The translations under genes were made by a program, and so were the position numbers. Source: Cacajao melanocephalus (lineage: Eukaryota; Chordata; Mammalia; Primates; Pitheciidae). Taken from it: a DNA stretch of 64,000 nucleotides. The notes under the pieces are model-generated. The model had not been told where the DNA came from and did no database searches. It saw only the letters and a list, made by a program, of their open reading frames with translations. Position 1 is the stretch's first letter. Every line of letters starts with the position of its first letter. The DNA lies in NCBI GenBank assembly GCA_963573385.1, contig CAUYLG010052186.1, forward strand, positions 19,338 to 83,337. Direction: 5' to 3'. Positions 39,433 through 52,715 of the stretch are shown here, piece after piece.

Positions 39433-40674
39433 TTTACAACACAAAAGACACTGTCCATGAAAGACATAACTGATAAGCTTGACCTTACCAAAATTAAAAA
39501 CTTTGCCTCTGTTAAAGACAATATCAAGAGAATGAGAAGAAAAGCCACAGACTGGGAGAAAATATTTGCAAAAGACACATCTGATAGAGGACTGATACTG
39601 AAAATACACAAAGAACTCTTAAACTCAACAATAAGAAAAAAAAAACCTCATTTTAACAATGAGCAAAATACTTGAAAAGACATCTCACCAAAGGAGATAT
39701 ACAGATGGCAAATAAGCGTATGTAAAGATGTTCCACATCATTTGTCATTAGGGAATTGCAAATTAAAACAGCAATGAGATACCCCTACACACCTATTAAA
39801 ATGGTCAAAATTCAAAACATCGACAACACCACACCACCCAATGCTGGTAAGAATGTGGAGAAACAGTAACTCCCATTCATTGCTGGTGGAAATGCAAAAT
39901 GGCGCAGCCACTTTGGAAGACAGTCTGGTAATTTCTTACCACACTAAACAAACTCTTAACATAGAATCCAGCACTCACATTCCTTGGTATTTACCCAAGT
40001 GAGTTAAAAACTTATGTCCACACACATGTATGTATGCACACAGATGTTTACAGCAGCTTTATTAGTAATTGTCAACACCTGGAAGCTACTAAGATGTCCT
40101 TCAGTAGGTGAATGAATAAATAAACTGTAGTACATTTAGACAATGGAATATTATTTAGCACTAAAAAAGAGCCATCAAGCCATGAAAAGACATGAGGGAA
40201 ACTTAAATGCATATTACTAAGTGAAAGAAGCCAATCTGAAAAGGCCACACACTGTATGATTCCAACTATATGACACTCTGGAAAAGGCAAAACTATAGAG
40301 ACAGTTAAAAGATTAGTGGTTGTCAGGGGTTGGGGACAGAGAGAGATAAATAGATGGAGCACAGAGAATTGTTTTAGAGCAGTAAAACTACTTTGTGTGG
40401 TACTGTAATGGTGGATGCATGTTATTATACACTTGTCCAAATCCATAGAATTTACAACATGAAGAGTCAACCCTAATGAAAACAATGAAGTCTGAGTGAT
40501 AATGATGTGTCAGTGTATGTTTATTGATTGTAACAAATGTACCACTCTGCTGCAGGATATCAATAGTGGGGGAGATTGTGTGGGTATGGAGACAGAGGAT
40601 ACATAGTAACTCTCTTTACTTTCCACCCAATTTTACTGTGAACTTAAAACTGCTCTAAAAGATGAAGTCTATTT

Positions 40675-40677
<3 letters not shown>
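39433..40677 (+). mobile_element. L1M fragment (3' end of ORF2 and 3'UTR)
   Basis: Degraded endonuclease-less ORF2 end: GACTGGGAGAAAATATTTGC, ATGTGGAGAAACAGTAAC, CAATGGAATATTATTTAGC, AGTGAAAGAAGCCAATCTG, then a 3'UTR ending before a (CA)n. The frame is broken many times. The 137-aa minus-strand frame is antisense. Confidence 0.9.

Positions 40678-40718
<41 letters not shown>
40678..40718 (+). repeat. (CA)n microsatellite
   Basis: 41 bp of pure CA at the L1 tail. Confidence 0.95.
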
Positions 40719-40719
<1 letters not shown>

Positions 40720-42704
40720 CATGGCATGTTCTCTCCCCTCCCCTCAAATGTTACCTGATTAAAGAGACAATCTCAGGGGAAAAAAAAAACAAAAACAAAG
40801 AATGTCAAATGATACCAAAGAGCAGTTTTTACCCATCATAAGTGTACCCAGTGTTGAGCTGTTATACATGGACATAGTCAATCAATTAATAAACAATTTC
40901 ATAGTGTACATTCAAGCCAATGAACCACTAGATATGCACTAATTTTAATGAATGATCTCTTTTGGCATCTTTTCCACCATTTTATGAGCTTCTTCAAAGC
41001 ACTCAGAGGACATCTTCTCTTACAACATACTGTACATCTCATCAAAGACATAAATAAGGCATGCTGTTTGGTTTATAAAAAGATGACAAAAGAAAAAAGA
41101 CTTGGCTCTAAATTTAAGCACCTTTTGAACTTTGTAAAAATCATTTTAAGAGCAACATTGTTATGTAATAGAAAAATTAAGATGATTATCTAACTCTTTG
41201 CTTTTTCAATAAATTATCTGTGACTTACTCCATAAAGATAATGAAAAAGTATTTTATACACAAAATTTAAAATGTAAGGATTCAAGGAAGTCCAAAGAAC
41301 ATCTGAGAAAAAAGAAGACTTGTCTTTAAGGAGGAAAGAAATCCTGTAATAAAGTGTGTCATCTTGTTTCATATGGTTCTAAAATCAGCCCTTCCTCATT
41401 TAGGTGAGAAATAGGTTTATTAAAATCATCACTTACTACTCTGCCAAACCTCTGGGGTCCTCCATGCTAGGAAAAGATCCCCGATGTCCATTTTATTTCA
41501 AAGGTCTTATTTTTACCGCCAAAGGACTCCTCAATTGTATCTGACACAAATGAGCAACTCTTCCTTAAATTTCTTTCTTCCCTTAGTCTTCAATATGTTA
41601 TAGGACCCATTCCTACCCGGCATTCCTTTCCTCCAAGGCCTCAATTCTCTTCTCCACTCACACACACCTGATGATTTATTAGGTTCACCATTCAAATGTT
41701 AGTTGGATGTCAATTTCTCTTGACCCATTTCCTGAACTCCAGAATGAGAATTTCATTTTCTCCTGAAAAATCTCCATCTGAGTATCCCATTGGCATCTCT
41801 CATTAGGGTAGCTAGTCAGGCCGATCATCTGCTACTGTATTGCTGCTACATTTTTTTGTATCCTTAACTCAATTGTATCACAGTTGCCCCAGCCTGGAAA
41901 CTTATTTAGCTCTGCAATTTTGGGAAAGTTATTAACTTCTTAAAGCCTCAGTTACTTCATCTGTTTTATGGATAAAGAAAACTGATTTAAGAGGCTCAGT
42001 GTAAAGGTTATTTTAGACATTATTGCTCTGTGTTGTTGTTAGACAAGGCCTTGCTGTAGAACACCTAAGGAAATGGTGAACTTAGGTCTAGCTATAAACA
42101 GACCCAAGGTCTTTGACTCCCATATTATAATACCTATACAACTACTGGCAGGCTAGGAAGTAATAACTTCCTCCACAGAATGGGACAGAACTGTTTCTGT
42201 CATATTTGAACTTCAATTTCTTATGTTCTTGCTATAAAATAATAGACTCTACTGTCAAATCGTATTTGCTCAAATTCTTTACATTTTACAGTATTAAGAA
42301 ATTTCCCTTTTGTATAAAATGTGAAATTCACTTAGAAATATATTGTTAATTAACTTTGAAGGTTTCAGGATCACTATTTTTATTAGTAGCTCAAAAAATT
42401 CCTATAAGGTCCATTTTAATCTTACTTAAGGTAAATCTCACATAAAAGCAACTATTATTAGAATTCGTACAGATAACTTATAATTAATGTATACTTTTGA
42501 AACAATCAATAGTCATTGACCAGATATCCAAAGAAAAATTATATTTCTTGATCTTCCCCCAGCAAAAAAGAAAATCATACCAGTCATCATACTTGACACT
42601 TCTTTATTATTCCCAAAGGAATTTTTTCACATATTGAACAGTTTCTTTGCCCCAAATTTACGGATAACTTTTTCAATTAAAACTTAATCTTAAAAAAACA
42701 TATT
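40719..42704. other. Intergenic, no gene
   Basis: AT-rich sequence with a MIR 3' part at about 41890-42000 (GGGAAAGTTATTAACTTC, CTCAGTTACTTCATCTG). Otherwise nothing recognised. Confidence 0.55.
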
Positions 42705-43625
42705 TGGTGGCTTGAGGCAAGAAAAACTAAAAGCCTTCAATTGCAACAGAAACAATAATTGACAAATGGTTCCTAATTAAACTAAACAGCTTCTGCACAA
42801 CAAAAGAAACTATCAACAGAGTAAACAGACAACCTACAGAATGAGAGAAAATTTTTGCAAACTGTGTATTTAACAAAGGTCTAATATCCAGAATCTATAA
42901 GGAACGTAAACAAATCAACAAGCCTAAAACAAATAATCCCATTAAAATGGGCAAAGGACAAGAACAGACACTTTTCAAAAGAAGATATACACACAGCTAA
43001 CAAGCATATGAAAAAAATGCTCAACATCACTACTCATTAGAGAAATACAAATCAGAACCACAGTGAGATACCATCTTATACCAGTCAAAATGGCTATTAC
43101 TAAAAAGTCAAAAAATAACGATGCCTGCAAGGCTTCAGAGAAAAGGAATACTGATACACTGTAGGTGGGAATGTAAATTAGTTCAGCCACTGGGAAAAGT
43201 AATCTGGATATTTCTTGAAGAACTTAAAATGGAACTACCATTTGGTGCAGCAAATCTCATTACTAGGTATATACCCAAAGGAAAATAGATCATTCTACCA
43301 AAAAGACACATGCACTCATATGGTCATCACTATGCTATTCACAATAGCAAAGACATGGCATTGACCTAGGTGCCTATCAATGGTTGATTGGATAAAGAAA
43401 ATGTAGTATGTATATATTGAAGAATACTACACAGCTATAAAAAAAAAGAATGAAATCATGTCCTTTGCAGCAGCATGGATAGGACTGGAGGTCATAATCC
43501 TAAGCAAACTAATGCAGGAACAGAAAACCAAATACCACATGTTCTCACTTATAAGTGGGAGCTAAACATTGAGCACACATGGACATAAACATGGGAACAA
43601 CATCTGAACACTGCTAGATGGGGGA
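42705..43625 (+). mobile_element. L1P fragment, 3' part
   Basis: ORF2 end in order: CAACAAAAGAAACTATCAAC, GGACAAGAACAGACACTTTT, GGTATATACCCAAAGGAAAA, ATGTCCTTTGCAGCAGCATG, CACATGTTCTCACTTATAAG, then cut off early in the 3'UTR. Several stops. Confidence 0.9.
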
Positions 43626-44399
43626 GTACCCATCAGAGTCCTTTCTCTGGCAGGCATCAATTCCTTCTCTCATGACAATAACTTATAAAGACTTGTAAGA
43701 AAAGAAAACAAACAAACAAAACAAAATAAGAAATATTGTAAAGGAAAGAGAAAGGCCAAAACTTAAATATTAAGATACACCCAATTCATGTGCCCTTAAG
43801 AAAGCCATATTGCTGGACTCATGGCCCAGCAACTGAGAGACAGCCAAGAGTCTGGTACACCTCATGCTCTCAGAGTTTGCTCTGAGATGTGCTTCCACTT
43901 GCCCCTGGTTTCCCTCTCTGCTGTTTTAATTCAACAAAAAAAGAACTAGTAAGTTTAGAGTGTAAGTCCAAGAGCTTGCCTTTTATTTCAATGAACAGCT
44001 TTTCCGTTGTGTCCACATCGGTAAAACGGTGGTCAGAAATACTATTTTAAGAATTACTTATTTATAGTTTAGGAAAATTGCTGAATATTTTTTACTACAG
44101 CATGACAACATACTACAGAATGTTTCCTGCTGACTCCAATTGCATCTATAAGCATTTACTTGAAGAAAATATTAAAAAGTATATTATTACACATTTTTGA
44201 AATATATTAGAAAGTATTATGAAAACCACTGAGAAAGACAGTTCTGAAATTTGGTAACTGCTATAACTTTTTTACTATTCTGTTCCTTCAACATTTCTGT
44301 ATTTATTCTTTATTTACAAAATATATAAATAGTCTTCATTAAAAATGAAAAAAAGGCTTAAATGTAGTCCACAGTTTTTCTATGCAATAAATAGAAGCA
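43626..44399. other. Intergenic, nothing recognised
   Basis: AT-rich, no convincing frame or named repeat. Confidence 0.5.
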
Positions 44400-45490
44400 G
44401 CTTCATTTTATTCATTCTTTTATTCAATCCGCATTTATTAAGCACCAATTAAACACAGAAAACCCTATCTTTCCTTACCGAGTTGATGAATAATTAGACT
44501 TTCAGAAATGCCCCTTGATTTGCCCAGGTATCTGAGAAATGATTTTCCAAATTTTTCTCAGTCCCATTTATTCAACAAATGATTTTTGAGCAGTGTCAAG
44601 CCCTGTTTTAGGCCTTAAGGTTAGAATAGCAAACAAGATAGACAAGGTCCCAGCTCTCATGAACCCGACATTCCATTAAAGAGACAGACAACAAGCTCAT
44701 AAACAAATATACAATACACTGTCAGGTCATTATAAGTGCAATGAAGAAAATCCAAAAGGATAAGGGGATAAGGAGTGAAGGGGAGTGCTATTACACACTG
44801 GGTGATCAGAAAATGCCCCTAGGAGGAGGTGGTATTTGAGCAGGGATACGGGTGAAGTAAGAGAGGTCATGGAAGGGCTGGAAGAAGACTACTCCAGGCA
44901 TAGGAGACAGCCTTAAGAGGGGAGCAAAAAAAGGAGGCCACTGTGGTTGCAGCAGAGTAAACAAGAAGAGCAAGAGTAGAAGAAAACGAGTCAAGGGTCA
45001 GATCACGTCAGGCCTCTGGCCATTGTAAGGCATTTTCAGTGCATTCTAATGTGTTGGGAAGCCACTGGGGAGTTTTGAACTAGAGGATGACCTGACCTGG
45101 TTCATGTTCATAAAAGATTACCCTGGGTCTTTTGTGGAAATAGGCAGTCTGGTTAGGAGGTCAATGCAGTGAAACATGATAGAATTCTGACTACATTTTG
45201 AAAGTAGAGCATTTTCAGAACTTGTTGATGAATTCAATTTATTGCCCAAGCTGGTCTCAAACTCCTGGCCTCAAGCAGTCCACCCACCTCAGCCTCCCAT
45301 CTGAAGGGTTTTGTTTTGTTTTGTTTCAGATTTTGAAGTTTATTTTGACTAATTTATCAACTAGTGATTAATTAGAGTTCCCATTTAACTAAGATAGGGA
45401 AGATCAGAGAATGAGTACAGTGGATGTGGGAGGCAGAGCCAAGAGCTCTGATTTAGACATACTAGAACATCTATTGTGCAAGAAGGAGAA
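44400..45490 (+). repeat. Ancient unassigned repeat, copy 2
   Basis: Begins with ATTTATTCAACAAATGATTT and GACAAGGTCCCAGCTCTCAT, then GAGGAGGTGGTATTTGAGCA, GCATTCTAATGTGTTGGGAAG and TGACCTGACCTGGTTCATG. An Alu fragment (45241-45299) is inside. The family resumes at 46090-46560, so 45491-46089 looks like an insertion. Family not assigned. Confidence 0.55.
45241..45299 (-). repeat. Short Alu fragment, minus strand
   Basis: GCTGGTCTCAAACTCCTGGC to CACCTCAGCCTCCCAT, only the centre of an Alu. Confidence 0.85.
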
Positions 45491-45680
45491 ATGTTCTGAT
45501 GACAAACAAACAAGACCTGCTGGAACAGTATTTATTGCAGATATGTGAGTTTCCCATTGCACCTCACCCTCTAGGGTAGCTCTCCAGAGGTCAGATGTGG
45601 AAAAGACGTAACTGTTGAGATATGGAGCTTTTATGCTGAATGATTACGGAAGAACCTGGCTCTACCCTTATATGATGGAA

Positions 45681-45838
45681 GGCCAAGATGTGATAACAAT
45701 ATTACCTAGTAGAACCATGTTCCATCTCTATCTTGCCAGTCTTGCCTCTGGTGTGACTGGGGACCAGGATATGATAATAATATGATATAGCAGAACCTTG
45801 TCCCACCCCTATCCTGCCAGCTCCTCTTCTAGTGTTAC
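45681..45838 (+). repeat. Imperfect tandem duplication, ~79-bp unit
   Basis: GGCCAAGATGTGATAACAAT...CTCTGGTGTGAC (45681-45759) is repeated as GGACCAGGATATGATAATAA...TCTAGTGTTAC (45760-45838), about three quarters identical by eye. The containing stretch 45491-46089 is unidentified. Confidence 0.75.
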
Positions 45839-46089
45839 GGAAGTTGGGGGAGAATCCAAGCTCCACGCAGCAGTTGTACGACACAGAAAGATAACAGCAA
45901 GATTTGCCACTTCTGTGTTCATGGCTGGAGAAGCATCGGCCCCTGTTCACACATGCTTGGAGGGCTGAGGTCCAAGCCTCATGGTTGACCAAGATTGATT
46001 GCCTCAAGTACTGGCCTTGGCCAGTTTCTATGGAGATTTGCAAGAGGCCAATTTTCTCTCTGCAGGAAATAATTCATGGACAAATTAAC

Positions 46090-46560
46090 AATTCCTCTTA
46101 GTAAAAACTTGGATTCAGTTGGTAGTGGTGGAGTGGTGAAATGTGGTTGGATTTTGGAAATACTCTGAATATAGATTTCCTAAGGAACTTGGTGATGGGT
46201 TGGCTTTAGAATTTGAGGGGGAGAGGAGGAATCAAGGAGGATGTATAGGTTGTTATCCTGAACATCGGATTTAATCATGTTGTCATTGACAAAAATAAGG
46301 AACATTGAAGAAGTGTATAGTCTGGGTGGAGGTAGAACCAAGAGTTCTGATTTGGAAACGCTTAACAGACACACAAGTAGAGAAATGGACAGCATCTGGA
46401 GTTCAGAGGAGAGATCTGGGCTGCAGATACAAATTCTGAAGTCATCAGCATGTAGATACCTTTGAAAGCCATGACACTGGATCATCTTAGGAGCAAATAT
46501 GAAAGAGAAAAGGGCCACACAGTCTTTTGCCCAGATTGTGTCAATATTTAGAAGTCTGGA
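46090..46560 (+). repeat. Ancient unassigned repeat, continuation of copy 2
   Basis: GATTTTGGAAATACTCTGAA, AGGAGAGATCTGGGCTGCAG and GAAGTCATCAGCATGTAGAT parallel blocks of copy 1. Confidence 0.5.
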
Positions 46561-47390
46561 GCAGAACTAGTGCTCACTTCTATTCCAGGCGGACTCTTGC
46601 TTGCCCACACTAAGAAAAGAAGAAACATTCAAGCACAATGTAATCTCAAAATGATACCTGTGATTTACTGCATAAGACATGCTTCAGATAGACCTGAAGC
46701 ATCATGTTCCAAGGCAATGGGGGAATATTTCTACAAACAGACACAAAAGACGATGAAGGCATAATATTAAAAGCACAGCTTTCTCCTCACTCCTCTAAGG
46801 AGAATTCCCTGCCAACTCAACGAGAAATTGACAAAAACACAGTTTGCCTACACTTCCAGAGATTTCAATTAAAATTATATAATTATTTCAAAGCTTTTTG
46901 AGCAAGGCTTGTTTTCTTTTGAATCTTTATCTTGTATCTTTAATACGGCTATATTTTACTCTTTCTTCTTTCCGAGCTACAGAACTCTTAAATTATTGGA
47001 CATTCCCCTCACATGCTATGTCTATTTTCTGCTTCAAGTTTAGATTTCTCAGACCAATGTTTCAAGTAGGCAACAATGATGCTTCAGATATGGTTACTGC
47101 CGTACAGATCACTTTTATATTCTTTATTGTTCTAAGGAGAAATTATCAAGGAAATCTGAAAATTTAATTGTCCTTTCCTCAGATTTTGGGTCTAGAGCCA
47201 GGAATTGGTTATGGCCTAATCAAAATGAACAAGCCATTAAATCATGATTTATAATACTTAATCAAGAATTAAAAGGGTCTTGGTTGATAGGAATGGTGCA
47301 ACAAATAAAAATGTCCAACAATATGAAACAGAGAATCATTTGGTTTCTTCGTTTTAGCTTGCTTATTTCCTGCTCCTCTTCCCCATCTGT
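46561..47390. other. Intergenic, nothing recognised
   Basis: No gene and no named repeat seen. Confidence 0.45.
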
Positions 47391-47715
47391 TTTTTTGTTT
47401 TGTTTTGTTTTTTTATTTTTTGTTTTTTTTGAGACAGAGTCTCGCTCTGTTGCCCAAGCCAGAGTGCAGTGGCACGATCTAGGCTCACCACACTGCAACC
47501 TCCACCTTCCAGGTTCAAGCAATTCTCCTGCCTCAGTCTCCCAAGTAGCTGGGACTACAGGGGAGTGGCACCACGCCCAGCTAATTTTTGTATTTTTAGT
47601 AGAGATGGGGTTTCACCGTGTTAGCCAGGATAGTCTCCATATCCTGACCTCATGATCTACTTGCCTCAGCCTCCCAAAGTGCTGGCATTACAGGTGTGAT
47701 CCACCGTGCCCTGCT
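47391..47715 (-). repeat. Alu (AluS-like), minus strand
   Basis: Full Alu with a long (GTTTT)n/T8 tail complement. A short (AAT)n follows at 47738-47752. Confidence 0.93.
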
Positions 47716-47849
47716 AAAAGATCTGTTTTTTTAAAAAATAATAATAATAATAATTAAAATTTAGTCTGTTGGATTATAAAATTTGTCAGGACCAATATAT
47801 GGATGAGAATAACTAAGGCATTTCTAGAAAAATAAACAATAAATCATGA

Positions 47850-48730
47850 AGGACATGGCAAGAACACTTACTGCTCACTCAGTTTCCATGTGTTCCTCCA
47901 CATTGCTCAACCCCCTTGTTGTGGATGGAACCATGGAACCCATTCTGGCCAATGGGCAGGAAAGGTATCACTTCCAAATCAAAGTGTTTAAGATCCTGGG
48001 CATAAACTCTCCAGCTCTCTCTTCTCATGCTTCAGTGACATCAAGGCCACATATGAAGATGGCAGCATCACAACACAAAAATGACCTACGTCACTGAATC
48101 TCTACATGAAACAGAACTGGCCTGGAGAGTTGACTGACCCATAGTGGAATGTGTGTGACTATGAAATACGTCTTTGTTGTATTAAGCTACAAAGTTTTGG
48201 AGCTTTGTATTTCACCATAGCGTTACCTATGTATATACTAATACAAAGGGAAACTTCCCTCAATAGATACTATTAAACAGATTAATGAAATATGAGGGTT
48301 TATAAATCAACCTATATATATTTTGAAGTTTAGTATATGACAATGGTGTATTAATCAGCGGGGAAATATTACTGTGCATGTCTCAGTTAGCAAGTCAGCC
48401 CTATACTTAGTGGTTCAAAATGGCAATAATCATTTATTATCTCATGGATTTGGTGGGTCAGAAATTCAAGGCATAGCAGAAACAGTTTGTCCTCATAACA
48501 CAACGCCCGGAGCTTCAGCTGGGGTAGATCAAAGGCTGGAGGCTGGAATCCTCTGAAGACTCATTCACTCACATACCTGAGGCTGACACTGGCCACTGGC
48601 TTGGGGCCTAGCTGGGACTGTCAGCTGAAACACCCACATATGTCCTCCCTCCATAGCATGGCCTTCCTCACAAAGGGATAGCTGGGTTTTTAAGGGTGAA
48701 TGTAGCAAGAGAGAAAGAGAGTTACAAGCT
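47850..48730. repeat. Ancient degraded repeats (families uncertain)
   Basis: 48160-48215 (AATACGTCTTTGTTGTATTAAGC) resembles the 3' end of an old LTR on the plus strand. 48375-48560 (CTTAGTGGTTCAAAATGGCA, CATTTATTATCTCATGG) resembles an antisense MaLR-type LTR. Both are too decayed for me to name. Confidence 0.35.
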
Positions 48731-49133
48731 AATAGATACATAAAATTTCCATATATATTATTTTATCTAGTCACCTTGCACTGTTGGAAATAACTTTGAG
48801 TCCATTACTGAGATATTTTTAACGGTATAAAGCTTTGAAAAATTCCAAGCTAAATATATTTTTGTTATATCATCTGGAGAAGAGCTTCAAGCTTTTATGT
48901 CCCATGTGTGCATGCACTGTAGTAAATGAAAAGCAAATTTCTGGGAGAATCTTATCCTGGTCCATAGTTTTCCCATGTCTCGCCTTAAAGCAGAGGTGAT
49001 AAGACTTTCTATTCAGGCATGCACTCTTGTTATGCTTTTCACAAAAAGGAGTTCAGATGTCAACCCTACTCCCGGGCCATCAATCTTCTACAAAAGTACT
49101 CCAACATAGAAGGACTGACTGTCAGAAGTTATC

Positions 49134-49645
49134 AGTGACGGTTAATTTTAGGTGTCAACTTGACTGAATTAAGAAATACCTAAAGCATTATTTTGGAGTG
49201 TGTCTGTGAGGGTGTTTCTAGAAGATTAATGTGTGAGTCTGAGTGGACTAAGTGAGGAAGATCCACTCTCAGTGTGGGCCAGTACCATCCAATCAGCTGG
49301 GGGCCCAAAGAGAACAAAAGAGAAAAGACAAATTTGTCTATTTATTTGCAGGAGCTAGGATACACTCTTTCTCTCCTGTTCTTCGACATCAGAACTCTGG
49401 GTTTCATGGCCTTTGGACTCCAGGACTTACACCAGTGGATCCCCAGGCTCTCAGGCCTTCAGCCTTGAACAGAGGGTTACATCATTAGCTTTCTTATTTC
49501 TTGGTTCTGAGACCTTCAGACTTGGATTGAGCCAACTCCACCAGATTCCCAGGGCCTCTAGCTTACAGACAGCCTGTCATGGGAGTTCTCAGCCTTTATA
49601 ATCACATGAGCCAGTTTTCATAATAAATCCCCTCATAGCTCTCTC
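49134..49645 (+). repeat. LTR-type repeat (TGATGGTTAATTTTA family), copy A
   Basis: GACGGTTAATTTTAGGTGTC, GTGTCTGTGAGGGTGTTTCT, CCTTTATAATCACATGAGCC and an AATAAATC signal. Homologous to 58572-59068 along its length. The 3' terminus is lost in the microsatellite. Confidence 0.7.
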
Positions 49646-49737
49646 TCTCCTTTTCTCTCTCTCTGTCTCTCTCTCTATATATAATATATATGATATATAT
49701 ACATACACACACATATTGTAATTAATTAATTAATTAT
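49640..49737 (+). repeat. Compound (CT)n(TA)n(AATT)n microsatellite
   Basis: CTCTCTCTCT blocks, then TATATA runs, CACACACA and TTAATTAATTAATTA. Likely expanded from the tail of copy A of the LTR-type repeat. Confidence 0.9.
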
Positions 49738-49774
49738 AAAAAAGAGCTTATATCAGGAATGCAATTAGAGAAAG

Positions 49775-49962
49775 ACTAAGGTCTCACTATGTTGCCCAGG
49801 CTGGAGTGTGGTGGCTCAAATATGACCCACTGCAGCCTCAACCTCCTAGGCTCAAGCACTCCTTCTGCCTCCTGCACTCCAATATAGTCACCATGTTTGG
49901 CTATATACATATTTTTTAATTTTTGTAGAGACATGGTCTCACCATGTTGCCCAGGCTATCTT
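49775..49962 (-). repeat. Old partial Alu, minus strand
   Basis: GGTCTCACTATGTTGCCCAG and a second similar block near the end (ATGGTCTCACCATGTTGCCC), with a deletion between. Confidence 0.75.
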
Positions 49963-50094
49963 GCCAGATTTTTATGCGAGCACTTTTTAAATAAAATCAC
50001 ATAAACATGAACCTTCAAATCCAGTCTGCTTCTAGAGAAGACCTAAGATACTCCATCTCTGTGGCTATTCTAATGTCTTTCTCTCATTAAAGTA

Positions 50095-50222
50095 AAACAC
50101 TAGAGCGTGGGATACCTGGATTCCATGGTATAGTCCTACTGAATCAGAATCTATACATTAATGAGATCCCTAGGAGATATGTGTGAACATCAACATTCCA
50201 AAAGCACTTTTCTGAGAAACAG
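50095..50222 (+). mobile_element. MER5-type fragment
   Basis: CCTACTGAATCAGAATCTAT and TAGGAGATATGTGTGAACAT resemble MER5. Confidence 0.45.
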
Positions 50223-50429
50223 GCTTACAAACTGGTTCAGGAAAAAGTAAGATATTGGAATAGACCAGAAACCGTGGAATAAATTACAAGACTTGTGAAA
50301 GAAGAATTACTGGGTTATTTTCATTTTTATAATATTCCAATGCTATTTAAATAATTCCAAAGTAGAAAAAATGATGGAAAGCTTCCAATTCATTTCATGA
50401 AGTTAGTGAAACCACAGTATCAAAACCTG

Positions 50430-52715
50430 ATAAAGATTAAACAGAGAGAAAGCTTATTAAATGGTGAATATATAGAAAAAAAATTCTAAAGATAGCACTG
50501 GCAAACTGAGTCCAGCATGAAAATAAAAGAACATACCACAAGAAAAAAAGAGCTTATATCAGGAGTGCAAGGATTATTTAATACTTTTAAACCTACTAAC
50601 ATAATTTATCATCTCAAGGAAAAAAAGCCAGAATTTCAATAGATTAAAAATTAATTGATGATAAAATAAATCTAATAATTATAAATAGAGTTGATGTGGT
50701 AAACCAGGATGAAGGAAACTTTCTTAACATGATAAGTGGTATACTTTGCAAACCAACAACCCACAGCATTCTGAGGAATGATAAGGAATAAGATAAGAGT
50801 GCCTAAAATCACAACTATTCTTTTCTTGGGAGTTCTGAACAACACAATAAAACAAGAAAAAAAAAAGAAGTATCAACAGTGAAAATAGGACAAAATAATG
50901 TATTTTCAATTTTTTAAACCTACTTTGAAACGTTAAGAAAATCATCCATGGAATGTTATAACTACTCGAAAGTGGCAGGTAACATAAATATACAAGTGTC
51001 AATAGTTTTCATTTATTTACAACTAAATATTTTTTCATACACAAAGTGAGGAAAAGATTAACATTTTACAAATGATATTAACAAGAAATGTTCAATACTG
51101 TGCAAAGATAACCCAAAAATACTAAAAACAAAAGTTTAAAATAGATAAAGACACAATGTTTCTCAATAAAAGAAACACATTATTGTTAAAGTATGAATTC
51201 TTCCTAGTTTGCTTTATAAATGTAATATGTTGCTAATCTAATCCAATACCAACTGAACGTTTTTACAACTTGACAAAATGCTTTTAAAGTTTTTCAAAAG
51301 GAAGAAATGTGCAAGAAGAACCAAGAAAATTTAAAAAAGAAAAATGAGTAAGGATGAAACCAAGTATTGAAATATATCTTAAAGCCATGATAATTTGAAC
51401 AGTGTGGTACTGGTGCAGGACTAGATAAGTCAAAGTAACAAAAATATAAAGTCCAGAACAGACATTTATTTAACAAGAATATTTAAGAATTTAGTGTATG
51501 GTAGTTGTAGCACATTATTATATAATGTGACTAAATATTTGTGGGAAAATTAACCTCATATTCCAAAATAAATTTCAGCTGGGATAAAAATATAACTTTT
51601 AAGGAAAAATCAAGAACATGTCAGAAGAGATATAGATGCATACACATTTATGTGTATGACCTAACCACCTCTTAAAGGCCCCATCTCTCAATAGTGGGGA
51701 TAAAGTTTCCAACATGTGAACTTTAAGGGATACATTCAAACCATAGCAATCATAAAGAAAAGTATGGGTCTATTTGACTATGTAAAAATTTTTAAGTTCA
51801 TATACATTAAGCAATCAATATATAAGAAATCTTAAGCATACTGTGCTCTTCTATTGGGAAAACACAAACAAAATTGGGAAAATATCATTATGACATATGA
51901 AGCAAAAAATATACATTTAATAAAGAGCTTTTGTGCATCAAAAAATATATAATAAAATTAAAATTTGCCAAGGCCATAAGGAGTAAGTCACAAAATTGCA
52001 GAGCCAAGTATTTTATTTTTAAGAAACTTTAACTTCTTTAGTAATAAAATGCACACTAAAATAAAGATGAGGTATACATCACCTTTTGCATATCAAACTG
52101 ACAAGAATTAAATAAGACTATGATATACCAAGTGTTGGTAAGTGTGGAAACAACCGGTACCCTCAAATACAGCTGTCCAGAGTATACATTTCATGATACT
52201 CTATATGGAAAAGTTATCATTCATATCAAAAACTTCCAAATCTGACTTTTGATGTTCTGGGAATTTTTCCTAAGGAAATAATTATAAATTTTCCCAAAGA
52301 TGCATCTATAAATAGGTCCATTACATCATTTCTTACAGTAGCCAATCTTGGAAACAAACTAAATATCCAACAATAAAGAATTGGCTCAATAAATAAATGC
52401 CTTTATCTAATGAGATTCATAGAAGCTATTAAAATATTTATAAAATAATATTTAATTAACATGGATAAATATGCATAACATGTAGTTTAATTTTAAAACA
52501 TTGGAAAATAATATGTAGTTTGAATCACTTGATAAAAAGTATATTCATGCATAATAAAAGGCAAGAAATAGACACAGTAGAATGTCCACAATGGTTTTCT
52601 CTGGGTTCTGGGATTTTCGATTATTTTAAATGTCTTTTCTGCTTACCTGTATATTTCAGATTTTCTTGAATGAACATGTGCTGTTTTATAACCAGAAATT
52701 ATAAATAAGTCACAA
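50430..52715 (+). mobile_element. L1M ORF2 fragment, heavily decayed
   Basis: Collinear with L1 ORF2: TATATCAGGAGTGCAAGG, GGTACTGGTGCAGGACTAGA, ACAAGAATATTTAAGAATTT, TTGGCTCAATAAATAAATGC. No long open frame. An LTR fragment (51656-51749) is inside. Confidence 0.8.
51656..51749 (-). repeat. MST/THE1-type LTR end inside L1M
   Basis: ACCACCTCTTAAAGGCCCC and ATACATTCAAACCATAGCA match the antisense 5' part of MaLR LTRs. Confidence 0.6.

Noticed and set aside
40072..40485. 137-aa minus-strand open frame
   Set aside because: Antisense to an L1M 3' end.
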